DNA of 64,000 nucleotides from Rhizobium sp. Leaf262 (GTDB lineage: Bacteria; Pseudomonadota; Alphaproteobacteria; Rhizobiales; Rhizobiaceae), in assembly GCF_001422245.1 (NCBI RefSeq), contig NZ_LMMM01000021.1:62001-126000 (forward strand). The letters run 5' to 3'. Below, piece by piece: positions 19,624 through 28,627 of this stretch. The notes beneath the pieces were generated by a model that was not told the origin of the DNA, made no database searches, and saw only the letters and a program-made list of their open reading frames with translations. The position numbers were made by a program, and so were the translations under genes. Within the stretch, counting starts at the first letter, position 1. Every line of letters starts with the position of its first letter.

Positions 19624-20559
19624 TTGGAAGACATCCTCACCTTTGCCGATCAGGAGCTTCTGAACGAGCGGCAGCTATGGCTGTCGTCGCTTGAAGGCGA
19701 AAGGCGGCTGGCGGACAACACGCTGGAAGCCTATGAGCGCGATACCAGACAGTATCTGATGTTCATGACGGGTTATCTCGGGCATCCGACACGCATCAAG
19801 GATGTCAGCAATCTGCGCCCTGTCGATCTGCGAGCCTTTCTCGCAGCCCGGCGCAAAGAGGGTTCCGGTGCGCGTTCGCTCGGTCGCCATCTCGCCGGTC
19901 TTCGATCGTTCCTGCGATATCTGGAGAAAAAGGGGCTGGTCAACGCTGCCGGTGCCACGGCTATGCGCTCGCCCAAACAACCGAAATCCCTGCCCAAACC
20001 GCTGACGGACCGTCAGGCGCTGAAAATCACAACGGCAGACGCGCAGCTTTCCGAGGAGCCCTGGATTGCGGCCCGCAATGCCGCCGCGCTTGCTCTGCTC
20101 TATGGCTGCGGCTTGCGCATATCGGAAGCACTGGATTTGACGGCATCCGACCTGACCGCTGGCACCCGCAGCCTGCGCGTCACCGGGAAGGGCAACAAGA
20201 TGCGCATCGTTCCCCTGCTTCCTGTCGTCCTTGAAACGGTCGATGCTTATCGCAGGCTGTGCCCCTATCATCTGTCACCCGACGAGCCCTTGTTTCTGGG
20301 CGCTCGCGGCGGCAAGCTTCAGCCGGCCATCATTCAGCGCGAGATGCAGAAATTGCGCGGCGCTTTCGGCTTGCCAGACAATGCAACGCCGCACGCGCTG
20401 CGCCATTCCTTCGCCACCCACCTGCTGGCAGGCGGCGGAGACCTTCGCACCATCCAGGAACTGCTCGGCCATGCCAGCCTGTCCACGACGCAAATCTACA
20501 CCGGCGTCGATACGGCAAGGCTCCTCGAAATCTACGACAACGCCCACCCGCGCGCATGA
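19624..20559 (+). CDS. xerC: Tyrosine recombinase XerC
   Basis: This 311-aa site-specific recombinase has an N-terminal SAM-like DNA-binding domain (residues 10-110) and a C-terminal catalytic domain. The catalytic residues are visible: Arg in CGLRISEAL, Lys in TGKGNKMR, HxxR in PHALRHSFATH, His in LLGHASLSTTQ and the nucleophile Tyr in QIYTGVD. With XerD it resolves chromosome dimers at dif. The start appears to be TTG, preceded by AGGGA, because no ATG or GTG gives a full N-terminal domain. It could be XerD by family, but the adjacency to priA favours XerC. Confidence 0.88.
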   Translation: MEDILTFADQELLNERQLWLSSLEGERRLADNTLEAYERDTRQYLMFMTGYLGHPTRIKDVSNLRPVDLRAFLAARRKEGSGARSLGRHLAGLRSFLRYLEKKGLVNAAGATAMRSPKQPKSLPKPLTDRQALKITTADAQLSEEPWIAARNAAALALLYGCGLRISEALDLTASDLTAGTRSLRVTGKGNKMRIVPLLPVVLETVDAYRRLCPYHLSPDEPLFLGARGGKLQPAIIQREMQKLRGAFGLPDNATPHALRHSFATHLLAGGGDLRTIQELLGHASLSTTQIYTGVDTARLLEIYDNAHPRA

Positions 20560-20682
20560 TGTGACTTACTTTCGAGCGATGATTAAAAAGAGACAAGCGC
20601 TAACGACTTATTAACCAAGCACGTTAACCGTCCGTGCAAAACCCCGCTCTTATAAGCGATGGCATGAAACGGGGGTGATTCG

Positions 20683-21780
20683 ATGATTGTTCTTTCCAGA
20701 CCGCAAACCATGACATCCCTGCTGATGGGCCGCATGGGAGACGCACTTTTGTGGCTGTTTGCTTCCGTGCACGTGGTCGCCGTCGCCGTTCTCCTGCTCA
20801 CCCTGCTGTCGCTGACAGAAGCGCAGGCAGCGGAGCCCACCGTGACCTGCGCGGGAAGCGACCTTCTTGTCGATATGCAGAAGAACGAGCCTGCGCGCTA
20901 CGATGCCATCGTCACCGAGGCAGACGCAATCCCGAACGGCAAGGCGACATTCTGGAAAATCGAAAAGGCCGGTGCCGAACCATCCTGGCTGCTCGGCACC
21001 ATGCATATCTCCGATCCCCGCGTTCTGGCCATGCCGGAAGGCGCCAAAGCCGCTTTCGATAAAGCAGCTGTTGTCATCGTCGAATCGGATGAAATCACCA
21101 GCGAGAAGGAGGCATCTGCCAAACTTCTGGAACAGCCCGAGCTGATGATGTTTCTGGACGGCAAATCCATCACCGATATGCTGCCGAAAGACGATGTCGC
21201 AAAGCTCGAGGCGGGCCTGCAGGCACGCGGCATTCCCTTGAACGCCGTCTTAAAAATGAAGCCGTGGATATTGTCCAGCTTCGTTGCTCTTCCCGCTTGT
21301 GAGTTTGCCCGCAAGGCACGCGGTGCGCGCTTTCTCGATATGAAGCTCGCCAATGATGCTCTGGCTGACGGCAAACGGCTGGTCGGGCTCGAAACACTTC
21401 TGGAACAGATGAAGGCTCTGTCCGATCTGCCCATGTCCTTCCATATCCAGTCCTTGATCGACATGCTGCAACTGGGCGACCGCATGGAGGACGTCATGGC
21501 GACGATGATCGACCTTTATCTGAAAGGCGACGTCGGAATGATCATGCCGATGATGAAAAGCATCGACGCCAATATTAGTGAAAGCGAAGCTGGCTATGAG
21601 GCCTTCGAACAGCGCATCATCGACGACCGCAACCACGTGATGGCCGATCGTGCCGTACCGCAGCTGGAACAAGGCAATGTCTTCATGGCGGTCGGGGCAT
21701 TGCACCTGCCTGGCAAGGTCGGCCTTGTCGAACTTTTGCGTGCGAAAGGCTTCAAACTGACCGCTGTCCACGCGGGCTAA
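20683..21780 (+). CDS. TraB/GumN family secreted or membrane-anchored protein
   Basis: This 365-aa protein has an N-terminal hydrophobic segment (about residues 20-48, ending EAQAAE) that could be a signal peptide or anchor. The paired TraB/GumN motifs follow: LLGTMHISD near 105 and FMAVGALHLPG near 335, where conserved His residues are thought to form a metal site as in Tiki-type metalloproteases. A true catalytic role is not established for bacterial members. The ATG has a G-rich ribosome site (GGGGG) about 8 nt upstream. No clear functional partner flanks it. Confidence 0.82.
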   Translation: MIVLSRPQTMTSLLMGRMGDALLWLFASVHVVAVAVLLLTLLSLTEAQAAEPTVTCAGSDLLVDMQKNEPARYDAIVTEADAIPNGKATFWKIEKAGAEPSWLLGTMHISDPRVLAMPEGAKAAFDKAAVVIVESDEITSEKEASAKLLEQPELMMFLDGKSITDMLPKDDVAKLEAGLQARGIPLNAVLKMKPWILSSFVALPACEFARKARGARFLDMKLANDALADGKRLVGLETLLEQMKALSDLPMSFHIQSLIDMLQLGDRMEDVMATMIDLYLKGDVGMIMPMMKSIDANISESEAGYEAFEQRIIDDRNHVMADRAVPQLEQGNVFMAVGALHLPGKVGLVELLRAKGFKLTAVHAG

Positions 21781-21803
21781 TCGCGCCGTTAACCTCTTGT
21801 AAA

Positions 21804-21819
21804 ATTAGAAAATTCTAAT
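21804..21819. repeat. AT-rich dyad upstream of the BCCT transporter
   Basis: ATTAGAA and TTCTAAT pair around AA, within a run of A/T that continues for a further 12 bases. It lies 104 bp before the transporter start and could be a repressor site or part of the promoter. It could also be chance in AT-rich DNA. Confidence 0.35.
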
Positions 21820-21922
21820 TCTAAAAAATTGTGCGTGATGCAACTTTCTCGCGCGCAACTCATTCCCCGTTCGAGGAACGCCGTGCGTTCGCAAATGCAC
21901 GAATTTCACGAGGGGAACAGAC

Positions 21923-23917
21923 ATGGCTGAAGACCAACCGCCCGCCCAAAAACCCGTCGGTTTGACCGAAGGTGTCAACAAACCTGTGTTCATATGGTCC
22001 GTTGCGTTGACGCTGGCCTTCGTCATCGCCGGCGTGATCGCACCGGAAGGGTCTGCTGCCGTCTTCAGCTCTGTTCAGTCGTGGATCGTCACCGAACTGG
22101 GCTGGATATATCTTCTGTCTGTCGCCATCTTTCTGATCTTCATGCTCTATCTGGGCTTTTCCAGCCATGGAAAAATCAAGCTCGGTCCCAATCATTCAGA
22201 GCCGGATTACAGCTACGGCGCGTGGTTCTCCATGCTGTTTGCCGCAGGCATGGGCATCGGTCTTGTGTTTTTTGGTGTGGCAGAGCCGGTCAAACATTTC
22301 ACCGCACCACCGACGGGTGATCCAGCGACCATCAATGCGGCCCGCACCGCCATGGAAATCAGCTATTTCCACTGGGGCCTACACGCCTGGGCGGTCTATG
22401 CCGTCATCGGCCTGTCGCTTGCTTATTTCTCTTTCCGCCATGGCCTGCCACTCACCATGCGCTCGGCGCTTTATCCGCTGATTGGTGACCGCATCTATGG
22501 GCCGATCGGCAATGCCGTCGACATCTTCGCCGTTATCGGTACGCTGTTCGGTGTCGCGACATCGCTTGGTCTGGGCGTGCTTCAGGTCAATGCCGGTTTC
22601 AACCACGTTCTTGGCTGGCCGATCAGTTTCTGGATACAGCTGCCGCTGATCGTCGTCATCACCGGCATGGCCACCGTGTCGGTCGCGACGGGTCTCGACA
22701 AAGGTATCAAGTTTCTCTCGAACCTGAACATGCTGATGGCCGTTGCCTTGATGCTGTTCGTCTTCGTCATGGGCCCGACGACCTTCCTTTTGCGCGCCTT
22801 TGTGCAGAACCTTGGCGCTTATCTCGACCACTTCGTGCTGCGCACCTTCTATATGTATGCCTATGCGCCCGATAAGGGACCGAGCGAATGGCTGGGCGAC
22901 TGGACGCTGTTTTATTGGGGCTGGTGGATTGCTTGGTCGCCCTTCGTCGGCATGTTCATCGCCCGCATTTCCCGTGGCCGCACCATCCGTGAATTCATTG
23001 CCGGTGTGCTGCTGGTGCCAGCCGGTTTCAGCTTTGCCTGGATGACGGTGTTCGGTGACACGGCACTTTCCATGCATCTGACCGGCGCAACGACCGCCGT
23101 ATCGGACGCAGTGGCCAACGATGTGACACTCGCACTCTTCGTGTTCCTCGAACAGTTTCCGCTTGGCGTCTACGTGTCGTGGTTTGCCATGGCGCTGATT
23201 GTGTTCTTCTTCGTCACCGGGGCGGATTCGTCAGCCCTCGTCATTGATACGCTGACCTCCGGCGGTCGTGAAGACGGACCGACAGCGCGGCGTGTCTTCT
23301 GGGCCATCATATCCGGCGTCATCGGCGCGATCCTGCTTTCGACAGGCGGTCTTGATGCGCTTCAGACAGCCTCCATTGCCGGAGCCCTGCCCTTCACCTT
23401 CGTCATGCTGCTGATGTGCTGGGGCCTGTGGAAAGGTCTGCAACGCGAGGGCCTGCGCCAAAACGCGCTCGTCCAGAGCTTGAGGCCCCGTCAATCGGCT
23501 AGCTGGCAAAGGCAGTTGCAGGGTATTCTCAACCACCCCGGAAAGGCGGAAACGGAACGTTTCATGCAGGAAACAGCGACGCCAGCACTGGAAGCTGTCG
23601 CGCTTGAGCTTGAAAAACGCTCTCTCAATTCGCAGCTGGACAATAAGGACGACAGGCTGAAGCTCACCGTCACGCCGGGCGAAGCGGAAGAGTTCATCTA
23701 TGGCATCCGCATGCGTCGCTACGAAACGCCGGGCTACAGCTTCTTCGAGAGCCAATCCAGCCGCAAGAGAGCCGAGCACTATTACCGCGCAGAGGTGTTC
23801 CTGTCCGATGGCGGCCAGGATTACGATGTGATGGGCTTTACCAAGGAAGAGCTCATTCAGGACGTGCTGGCGCAGTATGACAGGCACTTCCAATACCTGC
23901 ACGCCATCCGCGTCTAG
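21923..23917 (+). CDS. BCCT-family choline/betaine transporter (BetT-like)
   Basis: This 664-aa transporter has about 12 membrane segments, the glycine motif GMGIGLVFFGVAEP in TM3 and the BCCT signature FYWGWWIAWSPFVGMFIARISRGRT in TM8. A cytoplasmic C-terminal tail of about 150 residues is typical of BetT-type choline uptake systems and of osmosensing regulation. It probably imports choline or glycine betaine for osmoprotection. The ATG is preceded by GAGGGG. No bet genes are adjacent, so the substrate is inferred from family and length. Confidence 0.88.
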   Translation: MAEDQPPAQKPVGLTEGVNKPVFIWSVALTLAFVIAGVIAPEGSAAVFSSVQSWIVTELGWIYLLSVAIFLIFMLYLGFSSHGKIKLGPNHSEPDYSYGAWFSMLFAAGMGIGLVFFGVAEPVKHFTAPPTGDPATINAARTAMEISYFHWGLHAWAVYAVIGLSLAYFSFRHGLPLTMRSALYPLIGDRIYGPIGNAVDIFAVIGTLFGVATSLGLGVLQVNAGFNHVLGWPISFWIQLPLIVVITGMATVSVATGLDKGIKFLSNLNMLMAVALMLFVFVMGPTTFLLRAFVQNLGAYLDHFVLRTFYMYAYAPDKGPSEWLGDWTLFYWGWWIAWSPFVGMFIARISRGRTIREFIAGVLLVPAGFSFAWMTVFGDTALSMHLTGATTAVSDAVANDVTLALFVFLEQFPLGVYVSWFAMALIVFFFVTGADSSALVIDTLTSGGREDGPTARRVFWAIISGVIGAILLSTGGLDALQTASIAGALPFTFVMLLMCWGLWKGLQREGLRQNALVQSLRPRQSASWQRQLQGILNHPGKAETERFMQETATPALEAVALELEKRSLNSQLDNKDDRLKLTVTPGEAEEFIYGIRMRRYETPGYSFFESQSSRKRAEHYYRAEVFLSDGGQDYDVMGFTKEELIQDVLAQYDRHFQYLHAIRV

Positions 23918-23934
23918 ATCTTGCGATCAGACAC

Positions 23935-23974
23935 AAAAAAGGCCGCAGCCCGGAAACGGGCCTGCGGCCTTTTG
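23935..23974. terminator. Bidirectional terminator between BCCT transporter and lpd
   Basis: The arms GGCCGCAG and CTGCGGCC extend by CCCG/CGGG around a GAAA loop with one bulged C. An A-run lies on the left and a T-run on the right. It serves the transporter on the plus strand and lpd on the minus strand, closing the TCA gene cluster. Confidence 0.85.
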
Positions 23975-23988
23975 CTGGAAATCAGATC

Positions 23989-25395
23989 TTACATGTGGAT
24001 CGGCTTGAAGAAGGTGGCGAGCGCTGCTTCTTTCACCGCTTCCGACATGGTCGGATGCGCGTGGCAGGTGCGTCCGAGGTCTTCCGAAGAGCCGCCGAAT
24101 TCCATCAGCACGGAAATTTCCTGGATCAATTCGCCAGCACCGAAGCCAAGAATGTGACCGCCGAGAACGCGATCCGTTTCCTTGTCAGCGAGGATTTTCA
24201 CGAAACCATCCGTAACCTGCATGGCGCGAGCGCGGCCATTGGCGGTGAAGGGGAACTTGCCGACCTTGTATTCGATACCGGCAGCCTTCAGTTCCTCTTC
24301 CGTCTTGCCGACGGAGGCGACTTCCGGCTGGGTGTAGACGACGCCCGGAATGACATCGTAGTTCACATGACCGTGCTGACCGGCGAGAATTTCCGCCAGC
24401 GCCACGCCTTCGTCTTCAGCCTTATGCGCCAGCATAGGACCCTTGACCACGTCGCCAATGGCGTAGATGCCTTCCACATTGGTCTTGTAGTGACCGTCGA
24501 TCTCGACGCGGCCACGGCTATCCAGCACGACGCCCGCTTCCGCCAGACCAAGACCTTCGGTGAATGGCTTGCGGCCTGTGGAAATCAGCACGACATTGGC
24601 ATCGAGCGTTTCAGCTGCACCGCCCTTGACCGGCTCGAACACAACCTTGGCGCCATCGCCAGATTTTTCGACAGCGGTCACCTTCGCGCCCAGCTTGAAG
24701 TCGATGCCCTGCTTGGCGAACAGACGCTGCGCCTGCTTGGACAGCTCGCCATCCATGCCAGCGAGAATATTGTCGAGATATTCGACGACCGTAACCTTTG
24801 CACCCAGACGCGACCAGACCGAGCCGAGCTCGAGACCGATGACACCACCGCCGACGACGATCATCTTTTCCGGAACCTTGGTCAGAGCAATGCCGCCCGT
24901 GGAGGAGACGATCACCTGCTCGTCGATATCGACCTGCACGCCCGGAATGCCCGCAACGTCCGAACCGGTTGCGATGACGATGTGCTTGGTTTCGATTTCC
25001 TGAACCTCGCCCGCATCGTTGGTCACAGAAACCTTACCGGCAGACACGACCTTGCCGAGACCCTGGAAGGTGTCGACTTTGTTCTTCTTGAACAGGAAGG
25101 AAACGCCATCGACATTGGCTTTCACCACGCCGTCCTTATGCGCCATCATCTTGTCGAGGTTCAAGGTCGGAGCTGCAACCTCGATGCCAAGGCTGTCAAC
25201 GCCATGGGCCACATGCGCAAAGACTTCCGAGGCGTGCAGCAGCGCCTTGGATGGAATGCAGCCAACGTTCAGGCAGGTACCGCCATAGGTCGCGCGCTTT
25301 TCGATAACGGCAACTTTCAAACCAAGCTGAGCCGCCTTGATCGCGCAAACATATCCGCCGGGGCCTGTGCCGATTACAACTACATCATATGCCAT
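23989..25395 (-). CDS. lpd: Dihydrolipoyl dehydrogenase (E3)
   Basis: This 468-aa FAD enzyme reoxidises the lipoyl groups of oxoglutarate dehydrogenase. It shows the FAD dinucleotide motif GTGPGGY, the redox cysteines C41 and C46 in GGTCLNVGC, the NAD motif VVGGGVIGLELG and a C-terminal HAHPTMSEAVKEA with the active-site His. I chose ATG 25395 (MAYDVVV), preceded by AAGGAA, over an in-frame ATG 15 bases earlier. It is the last gene of the TCA cluster and probably serves SucAB, although three unrelated genes separate it from sucB. Confidence 0.95.
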   Translation of the reverse strand: MAYDVVVIGTGPGGYVCAIKAAQLGLKVAVIEKRATYGGTCLNVGCIPSKALLHASEVFAHVAHGVDSLGIEVAAPTLNLDKMMAHKDGVVKANVDGVSFLFKKNKVDTFQGLGKVVSAGKVSVTNDAGEVQEIETKHIVIATGSDVAGIPGVQVDIDEQVIVSSTGGIALTKVPEKMIVVGGGVIGLELGSVWSRLGAKVTVVEYLDNILAGMDGELSKQAQRLFAKQGIDFKLGAKVTAVEKSGDGAKVVFEPVKGGAAETLDANVVLISTGRKPFTEGLGLAEAGVVLDSRGRVEIDGHYKTNVEGIYAIGDVVKGPMLAHKAEDEGVALAEILAGQHGHVNYDVIPGVVYTQPEVASVGKTEEELKAAGIEYKVGKFPFTANGRARAMQVTDGFVKILADKETDRVLGGHILGFGAGELIQEISVLMEFGGSSEDLGRTCHAHPTMSEAVKEAALATFFKPIHM

Positions 25396-25419
25396 CATTT
25401 TTTCCTTCATTATTGGCGT

Positions 25420-26172
25420 CTATCTGCCGCCACTCACATTCAATATCGCTCCCGTGACATAGGAAGCTTCGGGCGAAAGCAGGTATAAAACCGCATCCGC
25501 AATTTCCTGCGCTGTCCCGGGGCGTTGCATCGGCACCAAATGTGCCAAATCTCTTGCGCGATCCGGTAATCCACCTGAGGCGTGAATATCGGTGTCGATG
25601 ATGCCGGGCCGGATGGCATTCACACGGATACCTTCATTCGCGACTTCGCGGGCAAGACCAATGGTAAATGTATCGACCGCGCCTTTCGAGGCAGCATAAT
25701 CCACATATTGGCCCGCGCTGCCCAGAACCGCAGCCGCCGAGGAAATATTGACGATCGAGCCGCCGTTTCCACCGTGGACAGTAGACATTCGTCTCACCGC
25801 CTCAGATGCGCAGCGGATTTTTCCGATCACATTGATCGCAAACATACGGTCAAGCCGCTCCCGCGAAAACTCGTCGACACGTGCAGTCTTGTCGACCACA
25901 CCAGCATTGTTGACAAGACCGTCGATCTGCCCAAAATCCTTATCGACGGCATTGAAAATTGCAGCAATGCCGTCCTCGGTTCCCGTGTCGCCCTGCACGA
26001 TGCGGGCGACACCACCGTCGGAAACGATCTTATCCGCAACGGCGCGCGCGGCGTCTTCGTTGGACACATAATTGATCAACAGACGCCATCCACGCTGCGC
26101 CGCTGTCAGCGCGACGGCAGCACCTATACCGCGACTGCCACCTGTCACAACGAGAACGGGGCCATCTGTCAT
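25420..26172 (-). CDS. SDR-family oxidoreductase
   Basis: This 250-aa classical short-chain dehydrogenase has the NAD(P) motif TGGSRGIG at about residues 8-15, NNAGVV near 88, a catalytic Ser in NISSAAA and the YAASK motif. The best-hit type is glucose-1-dehydrogenase or 3-oxoacyl reductase-like, but the substrate cannot be predicted. The ATG at 26172 has GGAGG about 10 nt upstream; an ATG 9 bases earlier would be too close to that site. It lies 24 bp upstream of lpd and 26 bp after a LysE gene. Confidence 0.87.
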   Translation of the reverse strand: MTDGPVLVVTGGSRGIGAAVALTAAQRGWRLLINYVSNEDAARAVADKIVSDGGVARIVQGDTGTEDGIAAIFNAVDKDFGQIDGLVNNAGVVDKTARVDEFSRERLDRMFAINVIGKIRCASEAVRRMSTVHGGNGGSIVNISSAAAVLGSAGQYVDYAASKGAVDTFTIGLAREVANEGIRVNAIRPGIIDTDIHASGGLPDRARDLAHLVPMQRPGTAQEIADAVLYLLSPEASYVTGAILNVSGGR

Positions 26173-26198
26173 TGCGCTCATCCCTCCAGGCTGCCGCG

Positions 26199-26840
26199 TC
26201 AAGCAGACTTTTCCGTGGCCAGCTTGATGCCGAGCGCGATGAACACAACGCCGCTGGTGCGGTCGATCCACTGGCTGGCGCGAGAAAAGGCTGCGCGCAT
26301 GCGCGGCGTTGTCATGAACATGCTGACACCGACGAACCAGAGGATGAGGCAGCTAGCCATGACGAAGCCATAGCCGAACTTGATCGGAACCGGCGTATGC
26401 GCATGAACGACAGTCGAGAAGATCGACAAAAAGAAGAAAACCGGCTTCGGGTTGAGCGCATTGGCGGCAAAGCCCAACGTGAAAGCCTTCACGCCGGACT
26501 GACGTTTCTGCTGAACCAGCTCAGCGCCATCGGCCTCTGGCATCTCCATCTTGCCAGCCCGCAAAGCCTTGATCCCGATATAAATCAGATAGGCGACGCC
26601 GAGCCATTTGACGATGTTGAAGAGGTAGATCGACTGCGAGATGATCAGGCCGAGCCCAAGGATCGTATAGGTCACATGGAACATCAGCGAGGTGCCGACA
26701 CCAAAGCTGGTGATAATGGCTTCACGGCGTCCGTGCGTCATCGCCTGGCGCATGACCATGGCGAGATCGGCGCCTGGGGACACGATGGCGAAAGCGAAGA
26801 TCGCCATGAGTGATGCAAGTTCAATGAGATATTGGTGCAT
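26199..26840 (-). CDS. LysE/RhtB-family amino-acid exporter
   Basis: This 213-aa inner-membrane protein has five or six hydrophobic helices. It carries the family signature SPGADLAMVMRQAMTHGRREAI in the first loop and ALNPKPVFFFLSIF in the middle. The family exports amino acids such as lysine, homoserine or threonine; the substrate here is unknown. It lies 9 bp after the MAPEG gene, so the two are probably cotranscribed. Confidence 0.9.
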   Translation of the reverse strand: MHQYLIELASLMAIFAFAIVSPGADLAMVMRQAMTHGRREAIITSFGVGTSLMFHVTYTILGLGLIISQSIYLFNIVKWLGVAYLIYIGIKALRAGKMEMPEADGAELVQQKRQSGVKAFTLGFAANALNPKPVFFFLSIFSTVVHAHTPVPIKFGYGFVMASCLILWFVGVSMFMTTPRMRAAFSRASQWIDRTSGVVFIALGIKLATEKSA

Positions 26841-26849
26841 CGACTGTCC

Positions 26850-27263
26850 TCAGAACAACAAGACAAACAGCATGAGCAGAAGCCCGATCATGGAGCCGAT
26901 CCAGACCAGCGACCGGACATAGGGGATGCCCGCCAGATATAGCGGGATATAGACGATGCGGCAGACAACCCAAATCCATGCACCAATCAAGGCAATCCCA
27001 GCAGGATCACCCGCCATAATGGCGCCGAAGGCCAGAGCGATAAAGGCGACATAAGTTTCGAGAAAATTCGAGGCTGCGCGCTCTGCACGGCCAGCCAGCT
27101 TGCCCTGCGGTTTTTTGCCGTCGTCACGCGGACCGGCATTCCAGCTGCTTCCAAGCTCTTTCGTCGCGATCATGGCCTGCAGCGCGATGTGCACCATCAG
27201 AATGAGCACACTGACCCCTACGAGGGGCAAAAACGGCGATGCGGCGAGGAAAGTGGGTTGCAC
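26850..27263 (-). CDS. MAPEG-family membrane protein
   Basis: This protein of about 137 aa has four predicted helices and a MAPEG-type segment (RAERAASNFLETYVAFIALAF). The family includes membrane glutathione transferases and related eicosanoid enzymes; bacterial members are mostly uncharacterised. The start is taken as GTG 27263 because AGGAG lies 7 nt upstream, while a TTG six bases earlier is too close to it. It follows sucB by 69 bp that include a hairpin. Confidence 0.83.
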   Translation of the reverse strand: MQPTFLAASPFLPLVGVSVLILMVHIALQAMIATKELGSSWNAGPRDDGKKPQGKLAGRAERAASNFLETYVAFIALAFGAIMAGDPAGIALIGAWIWVVCRIVYIPLYLAGIPYVRSLVWIGSMIGLLLMLFVLLF

Positions 27264-27284
27264 GAGCAAGCTCCTGAGACAATT

Positions 27285-27314
27285 TCAGCGGGATTTCACT
27301 TGAAACCCCGCTGA
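27285..27314 (-). promoter_or_regulatory. Hairpin between sucB and the MAPEG gene
   Basis: The arms TCAGCGGGGTTTC and GAAATCCCGCTGA (minus strand) form a 13-bp stem with one G-T pair and an AAGT loop. No T-run follows, so it is likely an RNA 3'-end stabiliser or a weak terminator that reduces expression of the genes between sucB and lpd. Confidence 0.5.
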
Positions 27315-27332
27315 CCGAAAAAGCAAGTTCGA

Positions 27333-28571
27333 TCAGAGATCGAGAACCAGACGTTCAGGATCCTCAAGGCTTTCCTTGACGCGAACGAGGAAGGTCACGG
27401 CTTCCTTGCCATCCACGATGCGGTGATCGTAGGACAGGGCCAGATACATCATCGGACGGATAACGACCTGACCGCCGATGGCGACCGGACGCTCCTGGAT
27501 TTTGTGCATGCCAAGAATACCGGACTGCGGCGCGTTCAGGATCGGCGAGGACATCAGCGAACCGTAGACACCACCGTTGGTGATGGTGAAGGTGCCGCCC
27601 TGCATGTCGGCCATGCCGAGCGAGCCGTCGCGGGCTGCCTTGGCAAGACGACCCAGTTCCTTCTCGACGCCTGCGATGGAGCGCTGGTCGGCATCACGGA
27701 TGACCGGCACGACCAAGCCCTTATCAGTGCCGACAGCCATGCCGACGTGACAATAGTTCTTGTAGATGATGTCGGTGCCGTCGATTTCAGCGTTAACCGC
27801 TGGCAGTTCCTTCAGCGCGTGGGTCACGGCCTTTGTGAAGAAGCCCATGAAGCCGAGCTTGACGCCGTGCTTCTTCTCGAACACGTCCTTGTAGCGATTG
27901 CGCAGTTCCATGACCGCCGTCATGTCCACTTCGTTGTAAGTGGTCAGCATGGCGGCTGTATTCTGCGCATCCTTGAGGCGGCGGGCAATGGTCTGGCGCA
28001 GGCGCGTCATCTTCACGCGCTCTTCGCGAACGGCATCGCCTTCGGAAGAAACCGGACGAGGTGCTGCAACGGCAGCAGGGGCAGCGGCTGGAGCCGACGT
28101 ACCCTTGGCAACAGCGGCCAGAACGTCACCCTTCAGAACCTGTCCACGCTTGCCGGAACCATCGACCTGATCGGCAGAGAGGTTGTTTTCAGCCAGCAGC
28201 TTTCCGGCAGCCGGTGCTGGCGGCATGGAGCTTGCAGCAGGAGCAGCGGACACAGCAGGTGACGGGGCAGCGGCGGCAGGTTCGGCAGCCTTTGCCGGTG
28301 CAGCGGCGGGCGCAGCCGAAGCGGTGCCGGCAGCACCTTCAGCGATCTGGCCGAGAAGAGCGTCGAGACCAACCGTTTCACCGTTCTGTGCGACGATTTC
28401 TGTCAACACGCCCGAGGCAGGAGCTGGAACTTCAACGGTTACCTTGTCGGTTTCCAGTTCTACCAGCGGCTCATCGGCCTTGACGGTATCGCCAACCTTT
28501 TTGAACCATGTTCCGACAGTTGCTTCGCTGACGGACTCGCCGAGGGTTGGTACGCGGATTTCAGTGGCCAT
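27333..28571 (-). CDS. sucB: Dihydrolipoyl succinyltransferase, E2 of oxoglutarate dehydrogenase
   Basis: This 412-aa protein has one N-terminal lipoyl domain with the lipoylated Lys43 in [11 protein letters not shown]. An Ala/Pro-rich linker follows at about residues 80-115, then an E3-binding domain near 120-160 ([27 protein letters not shown]). The catalytic domain ends in [12 protein letters not shown] with His383 and Asp387. It transfers succinyl groups to CoA in the complex core. It lies 56 bp after sucA. The long Ala-rich linker is a usual feature and not a sign of transfer. Confidence 0.97.
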   Translation of the reverse strand: MATEIRVPTLGESVSEATVGTWFKKVGDTVKADEPLVELETDKVTVEVPAPASGVLTEIVAQNGETVGLDALLGQIAEGAAGTASAAPAAAPAKAAEPAAAAPSPAVSAAPAASSMPPAPAAGKLLAENNLSADQVDGSGKRGQVLKGDVLAAVAKGTSAPAAAPAAVAAPRPVSSEGDAVREERVKMTRLRQTIARRLKDAQNTAAMLTTYNEVDMTAVMELRNRYKDVFEKKHGVKLGFMGFFTKAVTHALKELPAVNAEIDGTDIIYKNYCHVGMAVGTDKGLVVPVIRDADQRSIAGVEKELGRLAKAARDGSLGMADMQGGTFTITNGGVYGSLMSSPILNAPQSGILGMHKIQERPVAIGGQVVIRPMMYLALSYDHRIVDGKEAVTFLVRVKESLEDPERLVLDL

Positions 28572-28627
28572 GATCTAGTTCCGTTTCATCAGATATCTGT
28601 TTTGCGAGGGTGCGTGTGGGAGAGATT

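Noticed and set aside
23995-25488. 497-codon open frame on the plus strand
   Set aside because: It mirrors lpd. It is His- and Asp-rich, as expected from reverse translation of a conserved gene.
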